NCBI GenBank assembly: GCA_002433805.1
Contig: DJIW01000033.1
Span: forward strand, 1-16,503
DNA from: Competibacteraceae bacterium UBA6584
GTDB lineage: Bacteria; Pseudomonadota; Gammaproteobacteria; Competibacterales; Competibacteraceae
Length of the DNA stretch: 16,503 bases
Direction: 5' to 3'
Each line of letters begins with the position of its first letter. The first letter of the stretch is position 1. The notes beneath the pieces are model-generated. The model was not told where the DNA came from. It worked only from the letters and a program-made list of their open reading frames with translations, and searched no databases. Below, piece after piece: positions 1 through 7,333 of the stretch. A program made the translations under genes and the position numbers.

Positions 1-210
1 ATGGACGGCTATGCTTTTATCCGCGAAGTGCGCAAAAATCCCGACTTCGATGCCCTGCCGCTGGTGGTGATGACCGCCGAGGACGTGCAATCCGGCAAGG
101 TCCGAAGCCTGGCCAACGACACGGCCGGCATCGTGCAGAAGGGTTCGATGCCGCTCGCCGATCTCGTCGCCGATCTGCGCCGCTTCGCGGAACAGGCTAA
201 GACCCACTGA
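1..210 (+). CDS. C-terminal receiver domain of a hybrid histidine kinase or multi-receiver protein (partial, 5' end outside window)
   Basis: This is the last 69 residues of a longer protein. The first ATG is not a real start: the residues MDGYAF are the loop after the phosphorylated Asp of a receiver domain, whose N-terminal half must lie upstream. Visible receiver landmarks are the hydrophobic strand ending in the conserved Thr (LVVMTAED) and the switch Lys in IVQKGSMPLADL. A Lys followed by Gly rather than Pro is, as I recall, common in C-terminal receivers of large hybrid kinases, so such a parent is inferred. The stop lies 26 nt before the next response regulator on the same strand, so the two are probably one operon and one signalling relay. 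An ordinary response regulator or a multi-REC protein cannot be excluded. Confidence 0.8.
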   Translation: MDGYAFIREVRKNPDFDALPLVVMTAEDVQSGKVRSLANDTAGIVQKGSMPLADLVADLRRFAEQAKTH

Positions 211-236
211 CTTATAAAAATTGGAGCCTCATCATC

Positions 237-605
237 ATGGCGAAAATCCTGCTCGTCGAAGACAGCGAACAAATTTGGGACTTCCTATCCCGCCGCCTGG
301 AGCGGCGCGGCCATACGGTGGTGATGGCTCATGACGGCGAACAGGGCGTCAACAGCGCCAAGGCTGCCGCTCCCGACATCATCCTGCTCGATATGAACTT
401 GCCGATCATGGACGGTTGGACGGCGGCGCGCGCGATCCGGGCCGATCCGCAAACCCAGAAAATCCCGATCATCGCCTTGACCGCGCACGCCATGGCCGGA
501 GATCGGGAAAAGACCATCCAAGCGGGCTGCGACGACTATCATCCCAAGCCCATCGATTTCGCCAAGCTGCTGGAACAGATCGACGCCCTGCTCAAACCGG
601 CCTGA
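237..605 (+). CDS. stand-alone CheY-like response regulator (single receiver domain)
   Basis: 122 residues forming one receiver domain and nothing else, so it probably acts by protein contact, not by binding DNA. The key residues are present: acidic pair E8-D9, phospho-acceptor D52 in LLLDMNLP, T82 in ALTAHA, and switch Lys K104 in HPKP. The His before PKP (DDYHPKP) is less usual than Leu, Asp or Ile there. The start is supported by GGAG about 10 nt upstream of the ATG. It follows the partial receiver gene by 26 nt, fitting a hybrid kinase plus partner regulator. The next gene starts 60 nt later on the same strand. The target is unknown; a DivK-like or phosphorelay role is only possible. Confidence 0.93.
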   Translation: MAKILLVEDSEQIWDFLSRRLERRGHTVVMAHDGEQGVNSAKAAAPDIILLDMNLPIMDGWTAARAIRADPQTQKIPIIALTAHAMAGDREKTIQAGCDDYHPKPIDFAKLLEQIDALLKPA

Positions 606-665
606 ACGAGCCGATTTGACACCGCCATAACAACCAGCTGAAGGCGCAAAGCCCGAGGAAAAATC

Positions 666-2543
666 GTGGACATCATCACCAACCGGCTGCTGCGGCAGGC
701 CGTGCCGTTGTTCAGCGCCATGGCCGGCGTGGCGTTGGTCTTGGGCATCGCCACCATCCTGATGGTCGGCAAGGACGTCATCGTCCATCTGGCGCTCGCC
801 TTGCTGTTGAGTTTCGCCCTGACGCCGATTGTGGTGTGGCTCGAGCGCAAAGGCTTGCCGCACGGGCTGTCGGTGTTTTGCGGCATTTTGCTGGCGCTGG
901 TTTTTATCGTCGGCATCGCCTATGTCACCTATCGACAGACGGTCGTGCTTGCCCAGCAAGTACCCTCCTATGAGCCCACGATGCAGCAGAAGATTTCCAA
1001 CCTGTCAAAACAGATGGCGGAGCCGGGCGTGTTCGGCAACGCCGCCGATGCGTTGGAGAGAGTGCTGACCAGCCTGCAAAAACTCGGCGATAAGGGCGCG
1101 GAAGCCGGACCGGCCGCGCAGACCGTGCGGGTGGATACCCAGGCGCACGGCTTGGAGGCGTTTTATCAGTACGCCGAACCGGCGTTGCGGCCGGTGGGTT
1201 CGCTGTTGGTGGTGCTGCTGTTGTCCGCCTTCATGCTGGCCGAGCGCGAGGATCTGCGCAACCGCATCCTCCGTTTGGCGGGCACCGAGGATATCCAGAA
1301 AACCACGGCGGCGTTCGACGACGCCGGTTTCCGCGTCGGCCGCTTGCTGTTGATGCAACTGATCCTCAACATGACCTTGGGGCTGATCATCAGCTTGGGC
1401 CTGTGGTTGATCGGACTGCCCAGCCCTTTTCTGTGGGGCATCCTGGCCGGCATCTTTCATTTTGTGCCCTATATCGGCGTCTTTGTCAGCATGGCCGCGC
1501 CGCTGTTCGTCGCGTTCGCCATCGATCCCGGCTGGACCGTGCTGTTGTGGACCCTCGGGCTGTTTTTGATTACCGACACCACTTTTTCCAACGTGCTGGA
1601 ACCGTTCTTGTACGGCCGCAGCTCGGGGTTGGCGCCCTTGTCGATCGTCGTGGCCGAGATGATTTGGACGTTTCTTTGGGGGCCGATCGGCTTGGTGCTT
1701 TCGACTCCGCTCACCATTTGCGTGGTGGTGGTCGGCCGCCACATCAAGCGCCTGCAATTCCTGGAGGTTTTGCTCAGCGACCGGCCGGCGCTGGAGCCTC
1801 ACGAAATTTTCTACCAGCGGATGCTGGCCAACGATCCGCGCGAAGCCGAAATTCAGGCGCGGGAATTTCTCAAGGGGCGTAGTCTGTCGACCTATTACGA
1901 CGAGATCGCCCTGGAGGCGATCCGCCGCGCCCATCTCGATATCGTCCGGGGTTCGGTGGCGGGCGACCGGCTGACCGCGCTCACCGCCTCATCGGAAGCG
2001 CTGGTCGATTCGCTCGATGACGTGCAGCCGCTGGCGCGCGGCCACGACCGCAATCTAACGGCGGAAGCGGAAGCGGCGCTGGATACGGTCCGGCCCGACC
2101 GCGAGGTCGAAAAGGTGGTGTTCGCGCGCGAGGACCTGCGCGAGGACTGGCGGAGCGAGCATCCGGTCGCCGTCCTGCACGGCAACCATCCGCTGGATGG
2201 CGCGGCGGCGAAGATGTTGCGGCAGGTGCTGAGCAAGCACGGGCTGTCGGCGCGGGCATTGCCGCTGGCCGAAGCCGGACAGGCCACGCCGGAGGACGCC
2301 AAGGCCGTGGCGCTGGTCTGTCTGTCCTTTATCGAACCGCTGAGCACGCTGCATTTGCGCGCTTTCTCGCGGCAGGTCAAACGCCGCGCGCCTCAGGCTC
2401 AGGTGATGCTGTGCATCTGGCAAAAGACCGATAGCGCTCTGCTCAAGGAATGGAACCGCAAGCTGCGGGTCGATCATTTGGTCACCACCACCGCCGATGC
2501 GCTCGCCGCTGCGGCGAGCATCGCCACCGCGAAACGTTCCTAG
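666..2543 (+). CDS. AI-2E family transporter (PerM/YdiK-like) with long soluble C-terminal extension
   Basis: 625 residues, against about 350-380 for ordinary AI-2E/PerM proteins. Residues ~12-360 are the membrane part, with hydrophobic segments near 12-34, 38-59, 67-88 and 174-195, a cluster at 225-345, and family-like motifs FHFVPYIGVF (~264), EPFLYGRS (~310) and WGPIGLVLSTPL (~338). Residues ~365-625 are hydrophilic. The last part, from VAVLHGNHPLDG (~498), has an alternating strand/helix pattern resembling a Rossmann-like or cobalamin-binding-like fold, without an obvious B12 His motif. The start is a GTG with GAGGA 6 nt upstream (654-665 region). Family members were proposed as autoinducer-2 exporters and others as ion antiporters; the substrate here is not known. 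It follows two receiver-domain genes, so it may belong to that signalling operon. Confidence 0.88.
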   Translation: MDIITNRLLRQAVPLFSAMAGVALVLGIATILMVGKDVIVHLALALLLSFALTPIVVWLERKGLPHGLSVFCGILLALVFIVGIAYVTYRQTVVLAQQVPSYEPTMQQKISNLSKQMAEPGVFGNAADALERVLTSLQKLGDKGAEAGPAAQTVRVDTQAHGLEAFYQYAEPALRPVGSLLVVLLLSAFMLAEREDLRNRILRLAGTEDIQKTTAAFDDAGFRVGRLLLMQLILNMTLGLIISLGLWLIGLPSPFLWGILAGIFHFVPYIGVFVSMAAPLFVAFAIDPGWTVLLWTLGLFLITDTTFSNVLEPFLYGRSSGLAPLSIVVAEMIWTFLWGPIGLVLSTPLTICVVVVGRHIKRLQFLEVLLSDRPALEPHEIFYQRMLANDPREAEIQAREFLKGRSLSTYYDEIALEAIRRAHLDIVRGSVAGDRLTALTASSEALVDSLDDVQPLARGHDRNLTAEAEAALDTVRPDREVEKVVFAREDLREDWRSEHPVAVLHGNHPLDGAAAKMLRQVLSKHGLSARALPLAEAGQATPEDAKAVALVCLSFIEPLSTLHLRAFSRQVKRRAPQAQVMLCIWQKTDSALLKEWNRKLRVDHLVTTTADALAAAASIATAKRS

Positions 2544-2548
2544 CCCCT

Positions 2549-2594
2549 CGGCTACACTGGCGCAGCGGCAACGCCTCCGACGCCGGTGTAGCCG
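2549..2594 (+). terminator. 14-bp hairpin just after the AI-2E gene, probable terminator without a T-tract
   Basis: The arms at 2549-2562 and 2581-2594 pair over 14 positions, with one G-U wobble and an 18-nt loop, starting 5 nt after the stop codon. No run of T follows on either strand, so it may be an RNA 3' end stabiliser or act with Rho instead of being a classical intrinsic terminator. It also lies downstream of the MOSC gene that converges from the other strand. Confidence 0.4.
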
Positions 2595-2689
2595 CTCCCG
2601 TCGGCGGATAGTCCCAAGCGGCGCGCGCCGGATGCCGCGCCGCTTCGTCTGCGACCATCCGGGTCCGGACTTAAGCTAAAGCCGCCGCC

Positions 2690-3340
2690 TCAAGCCCGGC
2701 TCAGAAATGCCGCCCGGTCGCGCAGCCGTTTGACCCAACTTGCCGTCAGCCCGACCGCATCCGCCAGCGCCAGTAATTCCTGAGGCGGAGGACGGTGCTG
2801 GTTGACCACGCTCCAAAACCGGTCGAGGGTGAGCTGCGGATTCGGGCGCGCTTCCAAGCGGATCGGCGCGCCGCATTCAATCGGTCCTTCCCGGATCACC
2901 CGGCAGTACCAGCCGGTAATCCGCTGGCTCATGATGAAATGCGAAAGGCCCCGCTCGCCGAAGCGCTGGTTGATCTTCCAGCAGGGCGTGCGCGGCTGGG
3001 AAATTTCCAGCTCGGCTTCACCCAATTGATAACGGTCGCCGATGCAAACCGTTTGCTCGGTCATGCCGGCGCTGGCGAGGTTTTCGCCTAAACCGCCCGG
3101 CGCGGCGTGACCCGCCGCCGCCGGGAAGCGCGCGGCGATTCGGGCGTAATGATCGGGCGGATATTGGTGCACCGCCTTTTCCGGACCCCCGTGATAGCGC
3201 CGGTCCGCCTGATGGTCGCCGACCAGACCCGAGCGGCGCGCGATCACCCGCGCGACCGGCTCCTTGAACAGGCCGGTTCGATGGCCGGTGGCCTCCAGAA
3301 TCCTGATTTCGCCGATAAACAGATGGTCCACGGTCGACAT
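2690..3340 (-). CDS. MOSC domain-containing protein (YiiM-like)
   Basis: 216 residues, matching the length of E. coli YiiM (about 220). MOSC domains are molybdenum-cofactor-sulfurase C-terminal-type folds with a catalytic Cys. YiiM-like proteins are linked to molybdenum-cofactor-dependent reduction of N-hydroxylated compounds; the exact reaction here is not shown by sequence. Visible features are the N-terminal GEIRILEA strand, GLVGDHQADRRYHGGPEKAV with the conserved DxxxHGG-type segment, the GENLASAG motif, and the key Cys C120 in QPRTPCWKINQRFG. A C-terminal helical tail follows the MOSC core, as in YiiM. An in-frame GTG at 3350-3352 exists, but AGGAG (3352-3356) overlaps it and sits 11 nt before the ATG at 3338-3340, so the ATG is chosen. 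It lies downstream of the pentapeptide gene on the same strand. Confidence 0.9.
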   Translation of the reverse strand: MSTVDHLFIGEIRILEATGHRTGLFKEPVARVIARRSGLVGDHQADRRYHGGPEKAVHQYPPDHYARIAARFPAAAGHAAPGGLGENLASAGMTEQTVCIGDRYQLGEAELEISQPRTPCWKINQRFGERGLSHFIMSQRITGWYCRVIREGPIECGAPIRLEARPNPQLTLDRFWSVVNQHRPPPQELLALADAVGLTASWVKRLRDRAAFLSRA

Positions 3341-3351
3341 GCTACAGGTCA

Positions 3352-3357
3352 CTCCTC
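3352..3357 (-). promoter_or_regulatory. ribosome binding site deciding the MOSC gene start
   Basis: GAGGAG on the minus strand lies 11 nt before the ATG at 3340 and overlaps the alternative GTG at 3352. That GTG therefore cannot be served by this site, which favours the shorter protein. Confidence 0.6.
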
Positions 3358-3371
3358 GCTATTGAGAAGCA

Positions 3372-3385
3372 AAGCGCCGTCGCTT
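3372..3385 (-). terminator. small hairpin between the pentapeptide gene and the MOSC gene
   Basis: A 5-bp stem (AAGCG/CGCTT) with a 4-nt loop is followed on the minus strand by the pyrimidine-rich TGCTTCTC. It sits 14 nt after the pentapeptide stop. It is too short to call a firm terminator; partial read-through into the MOSC gene is likely. Confidence 0.25.
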
Positions 3386-3399
3386 GAATTCACTATTTT

Positions 3400-4164
3400 T
3401 CAACGACACTCGCCGACCGATCCCGGCTGGCAGCGCTGACGGTTCACCCAAATCGTGCTGTCGAGCTTGGCGTCGGTAAAACGGGTCCCGTCGATCCGCG
3501 CATCCGCCAGAGACGCTTCGGCCAAATCGGCGCCGGTGAAATCGACCGCCAATAAATTGCTGCCGTCCAGTTTGGCGCCCCGCAGTTTGACGTGGGTCAG
3601 CACCGCGTTTTCCAGAACCGCCCGACTGAGCGTCGCGCCGCTCAAATCCGCGTCAGGCAGCTTGGCGTCGGTCAGATTCGCCTGAGCCAACGAAGCCTTA
3701 CTCAAATTCGCGCCGCTTAAATCCGCGCCGCTCAGATCGGCTTGATCCAGTCGCGCGCCGCTTAAATCGGCATGGTTCAACTGGGCCTGAACTAAGGTGG
3801 CGCGCTCCAAGCGCGCGCCGGCCATGCTGGCATGGGTGAAAATCGCCTGATCCAGCTTCGCCGAAACCAGGCGCGAACCGACCAGCGCCGCGCCGGAGAA
3901 ATCGGCCCGGCTGAGCGTCGCCCCGCCCAAATCCGCGCCGCTCAAGCGCGCGTTGCTCAGATTGACGCCTGTTAAATTAACGTGGGTCAGCACCGCCTCC
4001 CGCAAATCCGCCCCTTGTAGATCGACGCTCTGTTTATCGCAATGCAGCCAGTTGACCCGCCGGGCGGGCGGATCGTCGCAACCGGCCCAACCGGCAGGGG
4101 CCCAATGCAGCAAAAGCAGGCAAAGCAAGGGAGGAAGGGCGGGGGAGCGGCTAGCCGAGATCAC
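3400..4164 (-). CDS. exported pentapeptide-repeat protein, about 39 consecutive repeats
   Basis: 254 residues from a GTG start. Residues ~1-29 form a signal peptide (a few polar residues, then PALPPLLCLLLLHWAPAGWA). Cleavage is likely near AGWA-GC; the Gly-Cys could suggest a lipoprotein, but Trp at -3 makes that doubtful. From about residue 47 almost the whole protein is an unbroken run of about 39 A(D/N)LXX-type pentapeptides (GADLS, GANLS, QADLS, HADLS), predicting a right-handed quadrilateral beta-helix of nine to ten coils. The tail holds two Cys near RCQPGSVGEC that could form a disulfide. The GTG is chosen because GAGGA lies 5 nt upstream and the signal peptide begins there; longer in-frame starts lie inside lon. 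It begins 13 nt after the lon stop, so the two are almost surely cotranscribed. No function is known; DNA-mimic roles as in Qnr/MfpA are unlikely for an exported protein. Confidence 0.88.
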   Translation of the reverse strand: MISASRSPALPPLLCLLLLHWAPAGWAGCDDPPARRVNWLHCDKQSVDLQGADLREAVLTHVNLTGVNLSNARLSGADLGGATLSRADFSGAALVGSRLVSAKLDQAIFTHASMAGARLERATLVQAQLNHADLSGARLDQADLSGADLSGANLSKASLAQANLTDAKLPDADLSGATLSRAVLENAVLTHVKLRGAKLDGSNLLAVDFTGADLAEASLADARIDGTRFTDAKLDSTIWVNRQRCQPGSVGECR

Positions 4165-4169
4165 AACGG

Positions 4170-4174
4170 TCCTC
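4170..4174 (-). promoter_or_regulatory. ribosome binding site deciding the pentapeptide gene start
   Basis: GAGGA on the minus strand is 5 nt before the GTG at 4164 and 4 nt after the lon stop codon (4178-4180). It fixes the start at the signal peptide and indicates translation within the lon transcript. Confidence 0.6.
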
Positions 4175-4177
4175 GCA

Positions 4178-6604
4178 TCAGGCTGGTTTGGAATCGAACG
4201 CCAAATCGACCACCTGCCGGAATTTTTCGACGAAGTGGATCGTAACGCCTTCCTTGATGTACTCCGGCAACTCCTCGACATCGCCCCGGCAGCCTTCGGG
4301 CAGGATCAGCTCGAACAGCCCGACCCGGCGGGCGGCGATCACTTTCTCGCGAATCCCGCCCACCGGCAACACCTGCCCGCTCAAGGTCAGCTCGCCGGTC
4401 ATCGCCAGCGGCCGGGCCGGCGGTTGGCCGCGCGCCAGCGACAGCAGCGCGGTGGCGATGGTGATGCCGGCGCTGGGGCCGTCCTTGGGGGTCGCGCCTT
4501 CCGGCACGTGCAAGTGGACGAAAGCCTCGTCGAAGAATTTGGGGTCGGCTTGATAGTCCTCCAAATGCGCGCTGATATAGCTGTAGGCGATGTTGGCCGA
4601 TTCCTGCATCACCTCGCCCAAGCGGCCGGTCAGTTTGAAACCGCGATTCTTGGTGTGGACGCGGGTGGCCTCGATGGTCAGCGTCGCGCCGCCCATCGCG
4701 GTCCAAGCCAGCCCCGTGACCACGCCGACCCCGGACATTAAGGTTTCGAGCTTGAACGGCGGCTTGCCGAGATAACGCTCCAGTTGCGCCGCGTCCACCG
4801 CGATCGAACCCTCGCGGCCCTCGACGATTTCCACCGCGATCTTGCGCACGATCCGCCCGAGCTGCTTTTCCAGATTGCGCACCCCGGCCTCGCGGGCGTA
4901 GCCCTCGATGAGCTGGCGCAGCGCCGCGTCGTCGAGCTGGATGCGGTCGCGTTCCAGTCCGCTGCGCTCCAACAGCCTCGGCCAGAGATGATTGCGGGCG
5001 ATCTGCACCTTTTCATCGGTGATGTACCCGGACAAGCGGATCGTCTCCATCCGGTCGAGCAGCGGGCCGGGAATGGTATCGAGCTGGTTGGCGGTGCAGA
5101 TGAACAGCACCTTGGACAGGTCGAAGCGCACGTCCAGGTAATGATCCAGGAATTCGGTGTTCTGTTCGGGATCGAGCACTTCCAGCAAGGCGGAGGCCGG
5201 ATCGCCCCGGAACGACGCGCCGATCTTGTCGATTTCGTCGAGCATGATGATCGGGTTGGCGGTCTTGGACTCGCGCAGCGCCTGGATGAACTTGCCCGGC
5301 AGCGCGCCGATGTAGGTGCGGCGGTGGCCCTTGATTTCGGCCTCGTCGCGCATCCCGCCCAGGCTGAGCCGGTAGAACTTGCGCTCCAGCGCGTCGGCCA
5401 CCGAGCGGCCGATGGAGGTCTTGCCGACGCCGGGCGGGCCGACCAGCAGAATGATCGAGCCGCTGACCTGGCCTTTCAGCGCGCCCACCGCCAGAAATTC
5501 GAGGATGCGGTCCTTCACGTCGCCCAGCCCGTCGTGATCGCGGTCCAACACGGTGCGGGCGTGCGGCAAATCCAGATTGTCGGTGGAGTAAACGCCCCAC
5601 GGCAGCTCGGTGATGACATCCAGATAGTTGCGGGTGACGGCGTATTCCGGCGAGCCGGTTTCCAGGATCGCCAGCTTGTCCAGCTCTTCCTCGATCCGCT
5701 TCATGGCGGCTTCGGGCACGGTCTTGCTCGCCAGCCGCTCGCGGAAGCGATCTCCGTCGGCGGTGCGGTCGTCCTTGGCGATGCCGAGTTCCTGCTGGAT
5801 GGTCTTGAGCTGCTCGCGCAAGAAAAACTTGCGCTGGTGCTCGCTCATTTTCTCCTCGACCTGCTTGCGGATGTGGGTCTGGAGTTGGGCGACTTCCAGC
5901 TCCTTTTTGATCAGCACGATCACCTTCTTCATCCGCTCCAGAATCGGCGCGGTGGCGAGGATGTCCTGCAATTCCTCCTTGCTGGCGGTGGTCAGGCTGG
6001 CGGCGAAATCGGCCAGCGGCGAGGGATCGTGGGTGTTGAAGCGGTTGAGGAAAAACTTCAACTCCTCCGAATACAGCGGGTTGAGCGGAATCAGCTCTTT
6101 CAGGGTATTGATGACCGCCAGCGAATAGGCGCGCAGCTCCTCGACGCCGGCTTCGTCCTCCTCGTTCAGGTACTCCACCTGAGCCAGGTAGGGCGGCGTG
6201 TCGGACAGCCAACTCTGAATGCGGAACCGCTTCAAGCCCTGGGCGATAAACTGCAAGCGGCCTTCATTGCGGGCCAGCTGGTGCATCCGCGCGACGGTGC
6301 CCACCTCGTAAAAATCGGCGGGGCTTTCGGCTTTTTCGGCGCTGTCGGGCTTGACCAGCATCAACCCGATCACCCGTTGTTCGCGCTGGGCGGCGGCCTC
6401 GATGGTCGGCAGCCACGGCTCTTCGTTGAGCAGCAGCGGCAGCGCCTGGGCGGGGAAAAACGGCCGCTCGGACAGGGGCAATAAGTAGAGGGTGCCGGGC
6501 AGGATGTCGGCGGCGGCAACGATGGTGTGATCGGCGGTGGTCTCCGGGGCGCTGTCTTCGCGCACGACTTCCGCTTCAAGCGCCTCGATTTCGTGATCGC
6601 TCAT
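4178..6604 (-). CDS. lon: ATP-dependent protease Lon, AsrA-like second type
   Basis: 808 residues, against 784 in E. coli Lon. Domains are an N-terminal substrate-binding LON domain (~35-235), a coiled-coil linker (~240-330), an AAA+ ATPase (~350-600) and a Ser-Lys peptidase (~610-808). Walker A is GPPGVGKTS with K395, Walker B is IIMLDEID, and the catalytic dyad is S711 in GPSAGIT and K754 in REKVIAARR. Their 43-residue spacing equals that of E. coli S679/K722. All catalytic residues are intact, so it should degrade misfolded cytosolic proteins. The N-terminus (RPFFPAQALP, NEEPW) differs from housekeeping Lon and recalls Pseudomonas AsrA, from memory. The gene is not in the clpP-clpX-lon-hupB context, which also suggests a paralog. 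A sigma-32-like promoter lies just upstream; a secreted pentapeptide protein follows by 13 nt. The ATG start has only a weak GAGAAA site. Confidence 0.97.
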   Translation of the reverse strand: MSDHEIEALEAEVVREDSAPETTADHTIVAAADILPGTLYLLPLSERPFFPAQALPLLLNEEPWLPTIEAAAQREQRVIGLMLVKPDSAEKAESPADFYEVGTVARMHQLARNEGRLQFIAQGLKRFRIQSWLSDTPPYLAQVEYLNEEDEAGVEELRAYSLAVINTLKELIPLNPLYSEELKFFLNRFNTHDPSPLADFAASLTTASKEELQDILATAPILERMKKVIVLIKKELEVAQLQTHIRKQVEEKMSEHQRKFFLREQLKTIQQELGIAKDDRTADGDRFRERLASKTVPEAAMKRIEEELDKLAILETGSPEYAVTRNYLDVITELPWGVYSTDNLDLPHARTVLDRDHDGLGDVKDRILEFLAVGALKGQVSGSIILLVGPPGVGKTSIGRSVADALERKFYRLSLGGMRDEAEIKGHRRTYIGALPGKFIQALRESKTANPIIMLDEIDKIGASFRGDPASALLEVLDPEQNTEFLDHYLDVRFDLSKVLFICTANQLDTIPGPLLDRMETIRLSGYITDEKVQIARNHLWPRLLERSGLERDRIQLDDAALRQLIEGYAREAGVRNLEKQLGRIVRKIAVEIVEGREGSIAVDAAQLERYLGKPPFKLETLMSGVGVVTGLAWTAMGGATLTIEATRVHTKNRGFKLTGRLGEVMQESANIAYSYISAHLEDYQADPKFFDEAFVHLHVPEGATPKDGPSAGITIATALLSLARGQPPARPLAMTGELTLSGQVLPVGGIREKVIAARRVGLFELILPEGCRGDVEELPEYIKEGVTIHFVEKFRQVVDLAFDSKPA

Positions 6605-6635
6605 GCTGTTTCTCGCGGCTGAAGGAATTGACCCC

Positions 6636-6667
6636 TAAATGCGGGCGAGCTAAGGAATTATCAAGGG
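6636..6667 (-). promoter_or_regulatory. sigma-32 (heat-shock) type promoter for lon
   Basis: On the minus strand the -35 region reads CCCTTGAT (6660-6667; CTTGAT against consensus CTTGAA) and the -10 reads CCGCATTTA (6636-6644; against CCCCATTTA, one mismatch). The spacer is 15 nt, within the usual 13-17. The predicted start of transcription is near 6629, giving a leader of about 25 nt before the lon ATG. Position, spacing and match agree with the known RpoH control of lon-type proteases. No good sigma-70 site was seen in the same gap. Confidence 0.6.
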
Positions 6668-6677
6668 GCGAGGCCCC
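6665..6677 (-). terminator. short GC hairpin between the methyltransferase gene and lon
   Basis: A 5-bp stem GGGGC/GCCCC with a 3-nt loop is followed on the minus strand by TTGATAATT. It could weakly terminate the apaG-methyltransferase transcript. It overlaps the -35 region of the lon promoter, so the bases may serve both roles or only the promoter. Confidence 0.3.
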
Positions 6678-6706
6678 GGCCGGAGCAATGCGGACCGCCG
6701 CCGCCT

Positions 6707-7318
6707 TCAGGCGCTCCCCCGCTTGCGCAGCACGATCCGCCGAAACCAGCCGCCGGCCAGCGCCGGTTGGTCGGATACGATCTCCAGTCCCGGCGTCTTC
6801 GCCAGCACCTGTTCGAACACTACGTCGGTGCGGCTGGCCAGCAAGCCCGCCAGCGGGCTGAGCCAACGGCGCAGCGGCGCGATTTGGCCGGGCCGCAGGA
6901 ATTTATCCAGAATCAGGATTTGACCGCCGGGCCACAACACCCGCGCCGCTTCCGCCAACACCCGTTCCGGATGCGGCGTCACCGCGAGGATCAGATGCAG
7001 CACCACGGCATCGAAGAGGGTATCCTGATAGGGAAGCTGGCGGGCGTCGCCCTCATCGAGCTGGATCGCGAGGTTGGCGGCGGCGGCCTTGCGCCGGGCG
7101 CGCGCCAGCATCGCCGGGGTCAGATCGAGGCCGGTGTAGCGCGGCCCGCGCGGCAACAGCGGAAGATCCAGACCGCTGCCGACCCCGACCAGCAGCACAT
7201 CGGCGTCCGGGGTTTGCGGCAGCAAGGCCAAGTTTTCGCGGCGCGCGGCGGCGGTGAGCGGTTCGACGACGGCGTCGTAAACCGGCGCGAGCAGGGTGTA
7301 GCTGGTGCGCAGGGTCAC
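6707..7318 (-). CDS. class I SAM-dependent methyltransferase (UbiE/Methyltransf_11 type)
   Basis: 203 residues, a whole small Rossmann methyltransferase. The N-terminal YTLLAPVYDAVVEPLT resembles the segment before motif I in UbiE- and phospholipid-methyltransferase-like enzymes. Motif I is VLLVGVGSGLD (41-51), motif II has the acidic residue in YTGLDLTPAML, motif III is DEGDARQLPY, and motif IV is FDAVVLHLIL, followed by LWPGGQILILDKF. The substrate cannot be read; a lipid or quinone is possible. The start is a GTG with an AGGGT-like site about 7 nt upstream. It begins 15 nt after the apaG stop, so it is probably in the apaG operon. Confidence 0.88.
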   Translation of the reverse strand: MTLRTSYTLLAPVYDAVVEPLTAAARRENLALLPQTPDADVLLVGVGSGLDLPLLPRGPRYTGLDLTPAMLARARRKAAAANLAIQLDEGDARQLPYQDTLFDAVVLHLILAVTPHPERVLAEAARVLWPGGQILILDKFLRPGQIAPLRRWLSPLAGLLASRTDVVFEQVLAKTPGLEIVSDQPALAGGWFRRIVLRKRGSA

Positions 7319-7333
7319 CGTCGCGACCCTCGA

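Noticed and set aside
616..665. promoter before the AI-2E gene from a perfect TTGACA at 616-621
   Set aside because: No -10-like hexamer occurs 15-19 nt downstream, and the short gap suggests cotranscription with the response regulator.
1005..1934. 309-residue open frame on the minus strand
   Set aside because: Antisense to the membrane part of the AI-2E gene; Gln/His/Arg-rich composition as expected from reversed Leu/Val codons.
2497..2679. 60-residue plus-strand frame over the end of the AI-2E gene
   Set aside because: Arg/Pro/Ser-rich, overlaps the known gene and the hairpin, and has no ribosome site.
3500..4020. DNA repeat array or CRISPR-like pattern
   Set aside because: The recurring GCGCCGCTTAAATC-like 15-bp periodicity comes from the pentapeptide codons of the coding sequence, with no spacers.
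4784..6484. 566-residue open frame on the plus strand
   Set aside because: It is antisense to lon, which has all its catalytic motifs. Its composition (Gln, Ala, Gly, Leu, His-rich without domains) is typical of a GC-rich shadow frame.
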